Notes: generated by a model from the sequence alone, not told the origin. A DNA stretch of 10,732 nucleotides from Marinosulfonomonas sp. (GCA_026989405.1 JALSJL010000431.1:1-10732), one strand, 5' to 3'; counted from the first letter of the stretch, positions 1 to 8,606 are shown. Translations and numbers: made by a program.

Positions 1-96
1 AAGGGTTTCCGACGCATTGCCACCCGCTATGGCAAACTGGCTCGAAACTTCCTGTCAGCTGTCGCGCTGGCTGCTACAATCCTATGGTGGACTTGA
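1..96 (+). CDS. IS5-family transposase, C-terminal fragment (5' end outside window)
   Basis: The forward frame from base 1 is open for 31 codons and ends in TGA at 94-96. It reads KGFRRIATRYGKLARNFLSA and then a hydrophobic VALAAT...WW tail. This matches the conserved end of IS5/IS427-group DDE transposases, where the catalytic Glu helix (the usual Y-(2)-R-(3)-E part) lies just upstream of a phrase like 'R-(I/F)-A-T-R-Y-D-K-L-A-R-N-(F/Y)' and a final WW. Only the last helix is present, so the DDE residues cannot be checked. Codon use is less GC-rich than in the neighbours, as expected for a mobile gene. Whether the full transposase is intact is unknown. Confidence 0.8.
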   Translation, partial: KGFRRIATRYGKLARNFLSAVALAATILWWT

Positions 97-112
97 TTGA
101 GTCTCGACCCTA
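1..112 (+). mobile_element. Right end of an IS5-family insertion sequence (partial)
   Basis: The first 96 bases encode the C-terminus of an IS5-type transposase. After its TGA comes a short stretch, about 97-110, reading GATTGAGTCTCGACCC, which I take to be the terminal inverted repeat because transposase genes in this family usually end close to the IS end. The next bases are TA, a common target duplication in the IS427-like group, and they lie inside the stop codon of the neighbouring minus-strand gene. The left end of the element is outside the window, so neither the second inverted repeat nor the second target copy can be seen. The exact boundary (110 to 112) is inferred. Confidence 0.6.
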
Positions 113-367
113 GAGCATGTCGCCGCCCCAGGCCATCTTCATGTAGACATCGCCCGCTTCCAGTTCCGCCAGCATCTGGCTGATCCGCTTTTCGCGCGTC
201 GGCGCGCGCTTGGCACGCCCGATCCACGCCAGGTAGTCATTGCGCTGACAGGTCGGGCGCGCGTCGTAGGCATCGCGCAGCCCGCGCCCGTCCAGGTCAC
301 GCGCCACATCCTCGGGCATCTGCTGGATCGCGCGTTTCAGCCGGCCGGTATCGGTCGTCTCTGACAT
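110..367 (-). CDS. YdeI/OmpD-associated (OmdA-like) family small protein
   Basis: This 85-residue soluble protein carries the signature of the YdeI/OmpD-associated (bacteriocin-protection, OmdA) family: a helical N-terminus MPEDVARDL (about 18-26), then QRNDYLAWIGRAKR (about 43-56), TREKRISQMLAELEAGD and YMKMAW. The molecular function of the family is not established; members are described as small cytoplasmic proteins linked to envelope or peptide stress. I chose the ATG at 367 because a near-perfect Shine-Dalgarno GGAGGAGG (374-381) lies six bases upstream; a longer start at 403 has no such site. The stop TAG (112-110) coincides with the edge of the IS element, so the last residues (GGDML) may have been changed by the insertion. 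The conserved core is complete, so the protein is probably still functional. Confidence 0.75.
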   Translation of the reverse strand: MSETTDTGRLKRAIQQMPEDVARDLDGRGLRDAYDARPTCQRNDYLAWIGRAKRAPTREKRISQMLAELEAGDVYMKMAWGGDML

Positions 368-373
368 CTGAAA

Positions 374-381
374 CCTCCTCC
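374..381 (-). promoter_or_regulatory. Strong Shine-Dalgarno for the OmdA-like gene
   Basis: The minus strand reads GGAGGAGG followed by a six-base spacer TTTCAG and then ATG. This fixes the start at 367 and excludes the longer in-frame start at 403. It also suggests the gene is translated well on its own rather than by coupling to the upstream gene. Confidence 0.7.
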
Positions 382-401
382 CCCATGCTGCGCCAAAGCG
401 C

Positions 402-426
402 ACCTGCGCGCAATCCCCGCGCAGGT
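402..426 (-). terminator. Perfect 9-bp hairpin after the DUF6958-like gene (possible terminator or attenuator)
   Basis: ACCTGCGCG (402-410) and CGCGCAGGT (418-426) form an uninterrupted 9-bp GC-rich stem with a 7-base loop. It lies 8 bases past the stop of the upstream minus-strand gene. A second small stem, TGCGC/GCGCA (389-393 with 398-402), follows directly. In the minus direction no strong U-tract follows (only CTTTGG), so this could be a weak or partial intrinsic terminator, an attenuator or an mRNA-stabilising stem between the qmcA-nfeD cluster and the OmdA-like gene. Confidence 0.45.
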
Positions 427-434
427 CTCTCTTG

Positions 435-740
435 TCAGGCTGCTGCCAAACGCTGCGGCCCGCGGCCTTCCAGCCGCACCAACTCGCCCTCGACCTCCAT
501 GTTCAGCTTGACCGTGGTCACATGCCAAACGACCGAGCCCAGCCGCGCCAGATCATCCGCCGCCAAACGGCTTTCCACCTCGCCCGACAATTCCTTGAAC
601 GCCAGCCCCTCGGCCCCGGCATCGCGCACCGCCGCCAGAATGGCCGCGCGCACCGCCTCGTATTTCCATGTCGGGATATTGGTCACCCCGTCGCGCCCCC
701 TGGTCGGGGTGCGGCATGTCGTCCTCGGTTCATCCGGCAT
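435..740 (-). CDS. DUF6958-like small hypothetical protein (winged-helix-like)
   Basis: This protein is 101 residues long if started at the ATG at 740. From about residue 20 it reads TNIPTWKYEAVRAAILAA, a helix ending GLAFKELSGEVESRL, then SVVWHVTTVKLNMEVEGEL. The pattern helix / helix / W-(x)-TTVK-(x)-(x)-ME-(x)-(x)-GE resembles the DUF6958 family and a small winged-helix fold. No function is known to me, and DNA binding is only an inference from the shape. ATG 740 has GGAG nine bases upstream and leaves a 17-base gap to the nfeD stop. A GTG at 686 (VTNIPTWKYE) with GGGGG upstream is an alternative that would remove an odd, probably non-conserved Arg/Thr-rich leader, giving an 83-residue protein. 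It is the likely third gene of the qmcA-nfeD transcript. Confidence 0.65.
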   Translation of the reverse strand: MPDEPRTTCRTPTRGRDGVTNIPTWKYEAVRAAILAAVRDAGAEGLAFKELSGEVESRLAADDLARLGSVVWHVTTVKLNMEVEGELVRLEGRGPQRLAAA

Positions 741-758
741 CGCGCAAAGCTCCAGCCC

Positions 759-1034
759 TCAATGGTCGTTGATGTCCTTGTCCCAGATTTTCACCTGCCC
801 GCGGCGCAGTCCGAAGACCTTGCGAAAGACCAGCCAGGTCAGCAGCGACACCACGGCGAAAACCAGCAACAACACGGGCAGCGACGCACCAAGCAAACCG
901 AACCACAAGAGTGCGCCGGTCACGACAGCGCCGATGGCAAAGCCCAACAGCACGTAACCCGGCGCCAGTATTTCCAGCACGGCAAGGACGATCCCGCCGA
1001 CGACCCAGACCCACCATTCCTGCCACAACATCAT
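759..1034 (-). CDS. NfeD family membrane protein, short form
   Basis: This 91-residue, very hydrophobic protein has three predicted helices (about 10-24, 27-46 and 49-70). It shows the NfeD-type phrase EILAPGYVLLGFAIGA, followed by FRKVFGLRRGQVKIWDKD. NfeD proteins partner with SPFH/stomatin proteins in membrane microdomains and are thought to help with membrane protein quality control or scaffold assembly. Longer NfeD proteins carry a soluble C-terminal OB-fold domain after the helices; here the protein ends where that domain would begin, so only the membrane module is present. The start ATG at 1034 overlaps the qmcA stop by four bases (ATGA), showing translational coupling and supporting a joint complex. 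A second ATG at 1031 is possible. Confidence 0.85.
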   Translation of the reverse strand: MMLWQEWWVWVVGGIVLAVLEILAPGYVLLGFAIGAVVTGALLWFGLLGASLPVLLLVFAVVSLLTWLVFRKVFGLRRGQVKIWDKDINDH

Positions 1035-1924
1035 TTCCGCCCTTTCAGCATGTCGAACGCCTGGCCAAAGGCATCGATCGCCGAGGTCGGAATGACGATG
1101 GTCTGCTTGCCATCGCCGCTACCCAGCGTGGTCAGCGCCTCGACCTGCTTGAGCGCAACCTGATACTGCGCCGCCTCCAGCCCGTTGGCGGCAATCGCCT
1201 TGGCCACGGCCTCGGTCGCGTAAGCCTCGGCATCGGCCGAAATCCGGCGCGCCTTGGCCTTCTGTTCGGCGGCATACAGCTCGGCATCCGCGTTCAGCTC
1301 GACCGCGCGCTTGGTGCCCTCGGCTTCTGTCACCTGGGCCCGACGCGCCCGTTCCGCGTTCAGCTGCTGCAACATCGCCTCGCGCGTGGCCTGATCCAGG
1401 TTTACGTCCAGAATCTCGGCCCGCGTCACCTCGATGCCCCAGTCATCCACGGCATTGGCAACCTGCTCCTGAATTTTCGCGATCAGTTGCTGGCGGTTCG
1501 ATTGCACCTCGTCCAGCTCCATCTCGCCGATCCCCGCGCGCACGATACCCGCCACCGTGGTGGCAATCGCCGCGTCCACATCGCGGATGCGATACACCGT
1601 CTTTTCCGGTTCCAGAATGCGGTAGAACACGCTGGTCTCCACCTGCACCAACACGTTGTCCGCGGTAATCGCGTCCTGGCTGTGCGACGGCAACTGGCGC
1701 TCCAGCACCGACACCTTGTGGCGCACCCGGTCCAGGAACGGCACGATGAAGTTGATCCCCGGCCCCAGCACCGAACGCAACCGCCCGAACCGCTCGACCA
1801 CGTATTTCTCGGACTGCGGCACGATGCGCACGCCCATGAGAATGACGACGACAATAAAGATGGCCAACGCGATGATGACCGCGTTCTGGCCAACGAAATC
1901 TGACAATAACTGTTCGAAATCCAA
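1031..1924 (-). CDS. qmcA: SPFH/Band 7 domain protein, QmcA/stomatin-like (paraslipin)
   Basis: The protein has 297 residues. It has one N-terminal membrane helix (about 15-37), then an SPFH domain (about 32-180) with the hallmark VRIVPQSEKYVVERFGR, LGPGINFIVPFLDRV and ILDVNLDQATREAML, and an Ala/Glu-rich coiled coil (about 180-250) in which AEGTKRA and ADAEAYATEAVAKA are typical. The C-terminus has the conserved TIVIPTSAIDAF phrase. Members oligomerise on the cytoplasmic membrane as microdomain scaffolds and modulate membrane proteases. The gene lacks an ATG: translation most likely begins at TTG 1924, preceded by AAGGAG with a seven-base spacer. It leads the minus-strand cluster and overlaps nfeD by four bases. 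Similarity to stomatin proteins is clear; the choice of qmcA over another stomatin-class name is less certain. Confidence 0.9.
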   Translation of the reverse strand: MDFEQLLSDFVGQNAVIIALAIFIVVVILMGVRIVPQSEKYVVERFGRLRSVLGPGINFIVPFLDRVRHKVSVLERQLPSHSQDAITADNVLVQVETSVFYRILEPEKTVYRIRDVDAAIATTVAGIVRAGIGEMELDEVQSNRQQLIAKIQEQVANAVDDWGIEVTRAEILDVNLDQATREAMLQQLNAERARRAQVTEAEGTKRAVELNADAELYAAEQKAKARRISADAEAYATEAVAKAIAANGLEAAQYQVALKQVEALTTLGSGDGKQTIVIPTSAIDAFGQAFDMLKGRK

Positions 1925-1931
1925 TGGTTGT

Positions 1932-1937
1932 CTCCTT
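1932..1937 (-). promoter_or_regulatory. Shine-Dalgarno deciding the TTG start of the SPFH gene
   Basis: The minus strand reads AAGGAG at 1937-1932, then seven bases, then TTG GAT TTC. No in-frame ATG lies nearby, and the first residues (DFEQLLSDFVG) precede the membrane helix as expected, so the rare TTG start is well supported. Confidence 0.65.
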
Positions 1938-1949
1938 TTCCTTTCGGCG

Positions 1950-1966
1950 CTGTATCAGATATACAG
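1950..1966. promoter_or_regulatory. 17-bp palindrome in the qmcA/dinB divergent spacer (candidate operator)
   Basis: CTGTAT-(5)-ATACAG forms a 6+6 inverted repeat centred at 1958, about 40 bases upstream of the dinB start and about 30 upstream of qmcA. It resembles the enterobacterial LexA box (CTG-N10-CAG) but has 11 rather than 10 inner bases, and alphaproteobacterial LexA normally recognises GTTC-N7-GTTC. A GTTC (1972-1975) followed by TTTC (1982-1985) sits just downstream with a spacer of 6, so it is only a degenerate match to the latter. The site is well placed to control either gene; which protein binds is unknown. Confidence 0.35.
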
Positions 1967-2000
1967 GGTTTGTTCACGGTTTTTCAGGGGAAAATCCGAC

Positions 2001-3254
2001 GTGCCTGCTCTTTGCAAAGACTGTTTTACCCGGTTCGAAGCCGGACGGCGTTGCCCCGACTGCCACAGCGCACGTGTCATTTCACACCCGGAATTGTCTG
2101 ATCTGACGATTGCGCATATGGACTGCGACGCCTTCTATGCGTCGGTCGAAAAACGCGACAACCCCGAGCTTGCCGACAAGCCGGTGATCATTGGCGGCGG
2201 CAAGCGCGGCGTGGTTTCAACCGCCTGTTATATCGCGCGTATTCGCGGCGTGCGCTCGGCGATGCCAATGTTCCAGGCGCTCAGGCTTTGCCCCGAAGCC
2301 GTGGTCATCAAACCCCGCATGTCGGCCTATGTCCAAGCCTCGCGCGCCATCCGCGCCATGATGGACGAACTGACGCCTGCCGTGGAGCCATTGTCGCTTG
2401 ATGAAGCGTTCATGGACCTTTCGGGCACGCAAAAGCTGCATGGCGCGCCGCCCGCCGAGATGCTGGCGCGACTGGTAAAACGCATGAAGGACGAACTGGG
2501 GCTGACCGGCTCCATCGGGCTGTCGCACAACAAGTTTCTGGCCAAGGTCGCCTCTGATCTCGACAAGCCGCGCGGGTTCTCGGTCATCGGCAAGGCGGAC
2601 ACGGCCGAGTTTCTGCAAGACAAGCCGGTGCGCATGATCTGGGGGGTCGGGGCGGCGATGCAGGCTTCGCTTGACAAGGCGGGCATCCGCACGTTTTCCG
2701 ACCTGCTGCGCTGGGACCGGCGCGACCTTGAGGCGCGGTTCGGGTCAATGGGCGACAGGTTGTATTTTCTGGCCCGCGGCGAAGACCGGCGCCGGGTGTC
2801 TGCCAATGCGCCGATGAAATCCATTTCCAACGAAACCACCTTTTTCGACGACACCGCCAGCCTCGACATCCTTGACGGCCACCTTTGGCGGCTGTCACAG
2901 AAGGTGTCGGACCGGGCCAAGGCGCGCGGGCTGGCCGGGCGCGTTGTCACGCTGAAACTGAAACGGGCCAACCACAGTCTGATTTCACGCCGGATCAGCC
3001 TGCACGACGCAACCCAGGTTGCCGACCGCATCTATCGGCAGGCAAGGGCGCTGCTCGACCAGACCGGAAATCAGGGGCCCTATCGGCTGATTGGTGTCGG
3101 GATCAGCGATCTTGTCGATGAAACACAGTCCGACCTGTCTGGTGACCTACTGGACCCGGACGCCCGCAAGCGCTCGGACGCCGAGCGCGCGACGGACAGG
3201 ATTCGCGAAAAATTCGGGCCGGATGCGATCGTGAAGGGGCGCGCGCTTCGTTAG
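2001..3254 (+). CDS. dinB: DNA polymerase IV (Y-family translesion polymerase)
   Basis: The 417-residue polymerase copies past damaged bases during replication stress. An N-terminal Cys4 zinc ribbon (CKDC at 5-8, CPDC at 18-21) precedes the catalytic core, an extension I associate with Rhodobacterales DinB. Core motifs are MDCDAFYASVEKRD (metal-binding Asp41, steric-gate Tyr46), SLDEAF (Asp134, Glu135), LSHNKFLAKVASDLDKPRGF, and WGVG beginning the helix-hairpin-helix region (about 214). A little-finger domain covers about 270-370. The start is GTG 2001, preceded by AGGGGA; longer in-frame extensions run antisense through qmcA and are not real. No canonical C-terminal QLxLF clamp motif is visible; QSDLS (376-380) is the nearest. 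The stop overlaps the convergent M48 gene by four bases. The palindrome upstream may regulate it. Confidence 0.95.
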   Translation: MPALCKDCFTRFEAGRRCPDCHSARVISHPELSDLTIAHMDCDAFYASVEKRDNPELADKPVIIGGGKRGVVSTACYIARIRGVRSAMPMFQALRLCPEAVVIKPRMSAYVQASRAIRAMMDELTPAVEPLSLDEAFMDLSGTQKLHGAPPAEMLARLVKRMKDELGLTGSIGLSHNKFLAKVASDLDKPRGFSVIGKADTAEFLQDKPVRMIWGVGAAMQASLDKAGIRTFSDLLRWDRRDLEARFGSMGDRLYFLARGEDRRRVSANAPMKSISNETTFFDDTASLDILDGHLWRLSQKVSDRAKARGLAGRVVTLKLKRANHSLISRRISLHDATQVADRIYRQARALLDQTGNQGPYRLIGVGISDLVDETQSDLSGDLLDPDARKRSDAERATDRIREKFGPDAIVKGRALR

Positions 3255-4399
3255 CGGCAGATGCCCTGCAGGGCTTTCCACTGCACATCGTTCAGAACAG
3301 GGCTTGCCGGCGCCTCAAGCAGTCTGTCGGCCTGGCGGGCGGCCCTGATCCGGTCGCCCAGCTTTGGATGCGCCTGGAAATGCGCGACGATCCCGTCAGC
3401 ATCGCCCCCCTTTTCCAGCAGCCGTTCAAACATCGTCGCCAGCGCGGAAGGAGGCACTCCGGCGTCGGCCAGCGCCTGATGGGCAAACGCGTCTGCAGCA
3501 GCTTCGGCATCCTGGCTATATGTGGCGTCGATCAGGCGATTGAGCAGGAACAAGACAACCGTGCCGCCGGCAAAATCACCGAACAACAGGCCCAGCACCC
3601 CGATGGACCCGGCCGAGCGCAACGCGCTGCGTGTCGGGTCGCGGTTGACCACATGGCCGACCTCATGGGCCAACACGGCCGCCACTTCATCCGGTGTTTC
3701 AGCAGCGTCGATCAACCCACGAAACAGGATCACCCGCCCGCCCGGAAGCGTGAAGGCGTTGACCATCTTGTGATCCAGAACGCTCAGCGACACCGGGTAA
3801 GGCAGGTCAAGCTTGCCCTGCAGACGCGCCTGCATGACGGCAAGTGCCCGGTCACCACTGCGGCCCTGGCAGACCGCGACCGGCAGAAATTCATTGTCTG
3901 ACAGGGCGGTCCTGATCTGCTCGAACGTCACGTCGCCCAGTGCCTTTTCTCCTTCGGGCGGCAGAAATACGGCCAGCCTGTCGGAAAGCAGCGGCACCAG
4001 CACGAAAATGATCAGTCCGACCGAGGCCACCGCCCCCAGCGACCACGCCAGCAGGCGCGCGCGCTTTTTCACCGGCGGGCGTTGGTGCAGGTTCGGGCAG
4101 CGCGCCCGAATGATCGCACGCGCCTCTTCGTCGCTGACAAGCAGCCGAGACACCGGATCGTCAGCCAGCCGCAGCATCAGAACGTCCTTGCCAGCCTGGT
4201 CGGGCACCACGCGAATGTCATCCAGCGGCCAGCGCACTTCTGGTGCCTCCGGCGGGCGGATCACCAGCTCCGGGCCGCGGACGGTTTCCACGATCTCCAG
4301 TTCCACGCGCTGCACCAGCGCCTGCTCTCCGTCGAGATAGTCGGCAAACGAGCGCAACACCGGGGCCGACCGACCGACGCGGATGACCGTCTCGCTCAT
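3251..4399 (-). CDS. M48 family zinc metallopeptidase, membrane-anchored
   Basis: The 382-residue protein has a cytoplasmic-looking N-terminal region (1-110), one clear membrane helix (about 115-138) and an M48 peptidase domain (about 170-365). The zinc site is LAHEVGH (His245, Glu246, His249), with the third ligand in SQDAEAAAD (Glu299, four residues before Asp303). An AGG-VVLFLLNRL segment (about 277-290) may be a second hydrophobic stretch. M48 enzymes such as HtpX and BepA degrade misfolded membrane or envelope proteins; here the domain lies C-terminal to the single anchor, so it is probably periplasmic, with a DUF-type N-domain inside. Its start overlaps the yjgN stop by four bases (ATGA), so it is translationally coupled to yjgN and likely processes membrane proteins alongside it. 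The N-terminal region is not recognised. Confidence 0.9.
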   Translation of the reverse strand: MSETVIRVGRSAPVLRSFADYLDGEQALVQRVELEIVETVRGPELVIRPPEAPEVRWPLDDIRVVPDQAGKDVLMLRLADDPVSRLLVSDEEARAIIRARCPNLHQRPPVKKRARLLAWSLGAVASVGLIIFVLVPLLSDRLAVFLPPEGEKALGDVTFEQIRTALSDNEFLPVAVCQGRSGDRALAVMQARLQGKLDLPYPVSLSVLDHKMVNAFTLPGGRVILFRGLIDAAETPDEVAAVLAHEVGHVVNRDPTRSALRSAGSIGVLGLLFGDFAGGTVVLFLLNRLIDATYSQDAEAAADAFAHQALADAGVPPSALATMFERLLEKGGDADGIVAHFQAHPKLGDRIRAARQADRLLEAPASPVLNDVQWKALQGICR

Positions 4400-5579
4400 A
4401 TGGCCGCCCCGACATCCAGCGCCTCGGCAAAGCCCTCGGCATGTTCCATGTCATCGCGGTGGCGCTGCTTGATGCCGGACAGTCCGGCCGGAGCGGTAAT
4501 TTCAAGTGTCTCGGCATAGTGGCGCGCCAGGGGAAGCGTCACCAGAACATGGGTCAGCACGCCCCACAGGATGAACAGCGAAAAATATGTAACCATCGCG
4601 AACACGGTGTTGACCCACCAGGGCACATTGTCGCCGATCAGCGTGAGGTCGACATCTTCGCCGACCGGTTGCCCACCGAGGATCGCCATGTAAAACAGCA
4701 CGCCCAGACCGGTGAGCAAGGCCACGATCGCCAGCACGGCCAGCCCGTAACCCATCGAATAGACGCGCAGCACCCGCCACGGACGAGGGCGCGACCGGAA
4801 GCCGATACCCCCGATATTCTTGGTGTTCGTCATCAGCCGGAAGGCATGCACCCGGTAATGCACGAGCCCGTAGCCTGTCAGCAAGACCCCGAAAACGATC
4901 AGCCCCCCACCGGCGACCACGTTACCCTGAAAGGTGACCACACCGCCGATTGCAACGGTCACAAGCCCGGCCAGAAACACCAGGTAGGGCCGATAGAGCA
5001 TCTGCCACCGCCCGCCCTGCTGCATCTTTTCGCTGCCGAACCATGTTCGGTCGGTGCGGTATTTTTCAAGCCAGAAGGTCATGCGCGGCCATAGCAGGCC
5101 CAGGCTGAGGATCGTGACCAGCCAGTGCACCAGCGCGCGCCAGGCATAGCTCCAGGCGCCCTGATCCATGCCAAAGCGGATGCCCCGCCAGCGGGTGCGT
5201 GCCAGAATGTAGCGCCGCGCCCTGTAGCGGGCGTAAAAGATGATCGGAACGATGCCGACAAATGACAGCGCATAGGCCCACAGGTTGGTGTTGAAGAACG
5301 AGAACGACACGAACATCAAGAGCAGGTTCACGATGCCGATGTAAAACGCCAGAAACACCACCGCGATCAGGAAGCCGAGCAGCTTTTCCATCGGCTCGCC
5401 GACATATTCCAGCGGTTGCCCGCCGGGGCGGATCGATGACCAGTAGAACCGCCGCAGCCGGGTTTTCATCCAGAACCGGTAGATGCCCAGGGTCAGAACC
5501 GTCAGCAGGCTGCTGACCAGCGCCAGCCGAAACAGCGGTCTGCGCCGCCCGACATATTCGGTTTCCAGAACCGATGCCA

Positions 5580-5580
<1 letters not shown>
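4396..5580 (-). CDS. yjgN: YjgN/DUF898 family multi-pass membrane protein
   Basis: This 394-residue inner-membrane protein has about seven or eight hydrophobic segments (near 16-35, 66-92, 100-118, 150-165, 200-217, 222-240, 275-300 and 320-350). It carries the DUF898 signature LTVLTLGIYRFWMKTRLRRF (26-45) and a diverged second copy, TILSLGLLWPRMTFWLEKYR (156-175). Both are followed by an aromatic/basic stretch, so the protein looks like an internal duplication. The family has no established activity. The ATG at 5580 overlaps the last base of the parC stop (TGATG), and the gene's own TGA overlaps the next start, so it is the middle of a coupled three-gene run. Pairing with an M48 peptidase suggests a shared role in membrane protein homeostasis; this is inference. 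Confidence 0.88.
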
Positions 5581-7883
<2,303 letters not shown>

Positions 7884-7916
7884 GGCGCCCCTGATAGCTG
7901 GCCCCGCGCGCAGGGT

Positions 7917-7950
7917 AAAGAATCCTTAGGGGGAAGAAATTCGATTCTTT
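7917..7950. promoter_or_regulatory. Inverted repeat in the parC/SH3 divergent spacer
   Basis: AAAGAATC (7917-7924) and GATTCTTT (7943-7950) are exact inverted copies separated by 18 bases. With one bulged base the match extends to GGT/ACC on the outside. It lies in an AT-richer segment (about 7915-7975) between the divergent parC and SH3-protein genes, about 35 bases from the parC start, which is where a promoter and its operator would be. I could not identify a convincing -35/-10 pair on either strand. It may be an operator for a dimeric regulator or a leader hairpin. Confidence 0.35.
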
Positions 7951-8020
7951 CACCACAAAATCGCCATCCCGATCGGCTAGGAGGATGGCTTGTTGTTTCA
8001 AACCGGGGGCGCGTGCCACC

Positions 8021-8539
8021 ATGATCCGTGCAACCCTCCTGCTTCTTGCCGGCCTCTGGCTGGCCATGACCTGGGCCGACCGCCTGCCAGAGGCGCAGAC
8101 CGGTCGCCCCCGCGTGGCCGCCGCCCCGGCCGCCGCCCCGGTCGCCGCCACGCCGCAACCGGTCACCGAACCCGCCACGCCAGCCCCCAGCCTGCGGCTA
8201 GCCAGTGCCAGCACGGTGCCGTTTTCCACGCCGACCCCGGTGACCGAAGACGGCCACCTGCAGGACGCCGCCGCCCTGGCCGCCCTGCCCGACGCCCCGG
8301 ACAGCACGCCGGAACCCGTCGCCGACCCCCCCGTCATCACCCGCTACGTCGCCGCGCGCTCGGTCAACGTGCGCGCCGGCCCCTCGACCGGCAACGGCGT
8401 CATTGGCCGCGTGCTCTATGCCGACATCGTCGAAATCCTGTCCGATCCCGACGCCCCCTGGGTCCGGATCCGCATCCAGGGCGACGGCATCGAGGGCTAC
8501 ATGGCCGCGCGCTTCCTGCAGGAAACCCCGCCGGGCTGA
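8021..8539 (+). CDS. Exported SH3-domain protein
   Basis: The 172-residue protein begins with a signal-peptide-like segment (MIRATLLLLAGLWLAMTWA, 1-19). An Ala/Pro/Thr-rich flexible linker follows (about 28-105), then a single bacterial SH3 domain (about 107-167) with the hallmark RSVNVRAGPSTGNGVIG, PWVRIRI and EGYMAARFL. Bacterial SH3 domains of this type usually bind cell-wall peptides, so the protein is probably periplasmic or envelope-anchored; the ligand is unknown. I chose ATG 8021 because it begins the signal sequence. An upstream in-frame ATG at 7985 directly abuts AGGAGG with no spacer and would add twelve residues before the hydrophobic stretch. The gene is divergent from parC and is followed by the SDR gene after a 67-base gap. 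Confidence 0.82.
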   Translation: MIRATLLLLAGLWLAMTWADRLPEAQTGRPRVAAAPAAAPVAATPQPVTEPATPAPSLRLASASTVPFSTPTPVTEDGHLQDAAALAALPDAPDSTPEPVADPPVITRYVAARSVNVRAGPSTGNGVIGRVLYADIVEILSDPDAPWVRIRIQGDGIEGYMAARFLQETPPG

Positions 8540-8545
8540 GCGCAT

Positions 8546-8568
8546 TGTTTGAGCTTTGCGCCCAAACA
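8546..8568 (+). other. Weak stem-loop between the SH3 and SDR genes
   Basis: TGTTTG (8546-8551) and CAAACA (8563-8568) can pair, with a small GC/GC inner stem around a TTT loop. The structure begins seven bases after the SH3-gene stop and is followed by TTCTAGG rather than a T-run. It could be a weak terminator or chance; no separate promoter for the SDR gene was recognised. Confidence 0.25.
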
Positions 8569-8606
8569 TTCTAGGTCAGCACCAAATACGCCAACGGAAA
8601 ACCCAC

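Noticed and set aside
432..1163. Long plus-strand open frame of 243 codons
   Set aside because: It runs antisense across DUF6958-like, nfeD and qmcA, has low-complexity His/Arg/Gln-rich translation and no family signature; it is a by-product of high GC.
911..1903. Plus-strand open frame of 330 codons
   Set aside because: It is entirely antisense to qmcA/nfeD, which have clear SPFH and NfeD motifs; the translation is Arg/His-rich with no recognisable fold.
1656..2000. N-terminal extension of dinB beginning inside qmcA
   Set aside because: The first 115 codons are antisense to qmcA; the DinB homology and a ribosome site support GTG 2001.
2327..3031. 234-codon minus-strand open frame inside dinB
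   Set aside because: It is Ser/Arg-rich and antisense to the conserved polymerase core; no supporting ribosome site or family.
7979..7987. AGGAGG immediately followed by ATG as the SH3-gene start
   Set aside because: With no spacer between AGGAGG and ATG initiation would be poor, and the signal peptide begins at 8021.
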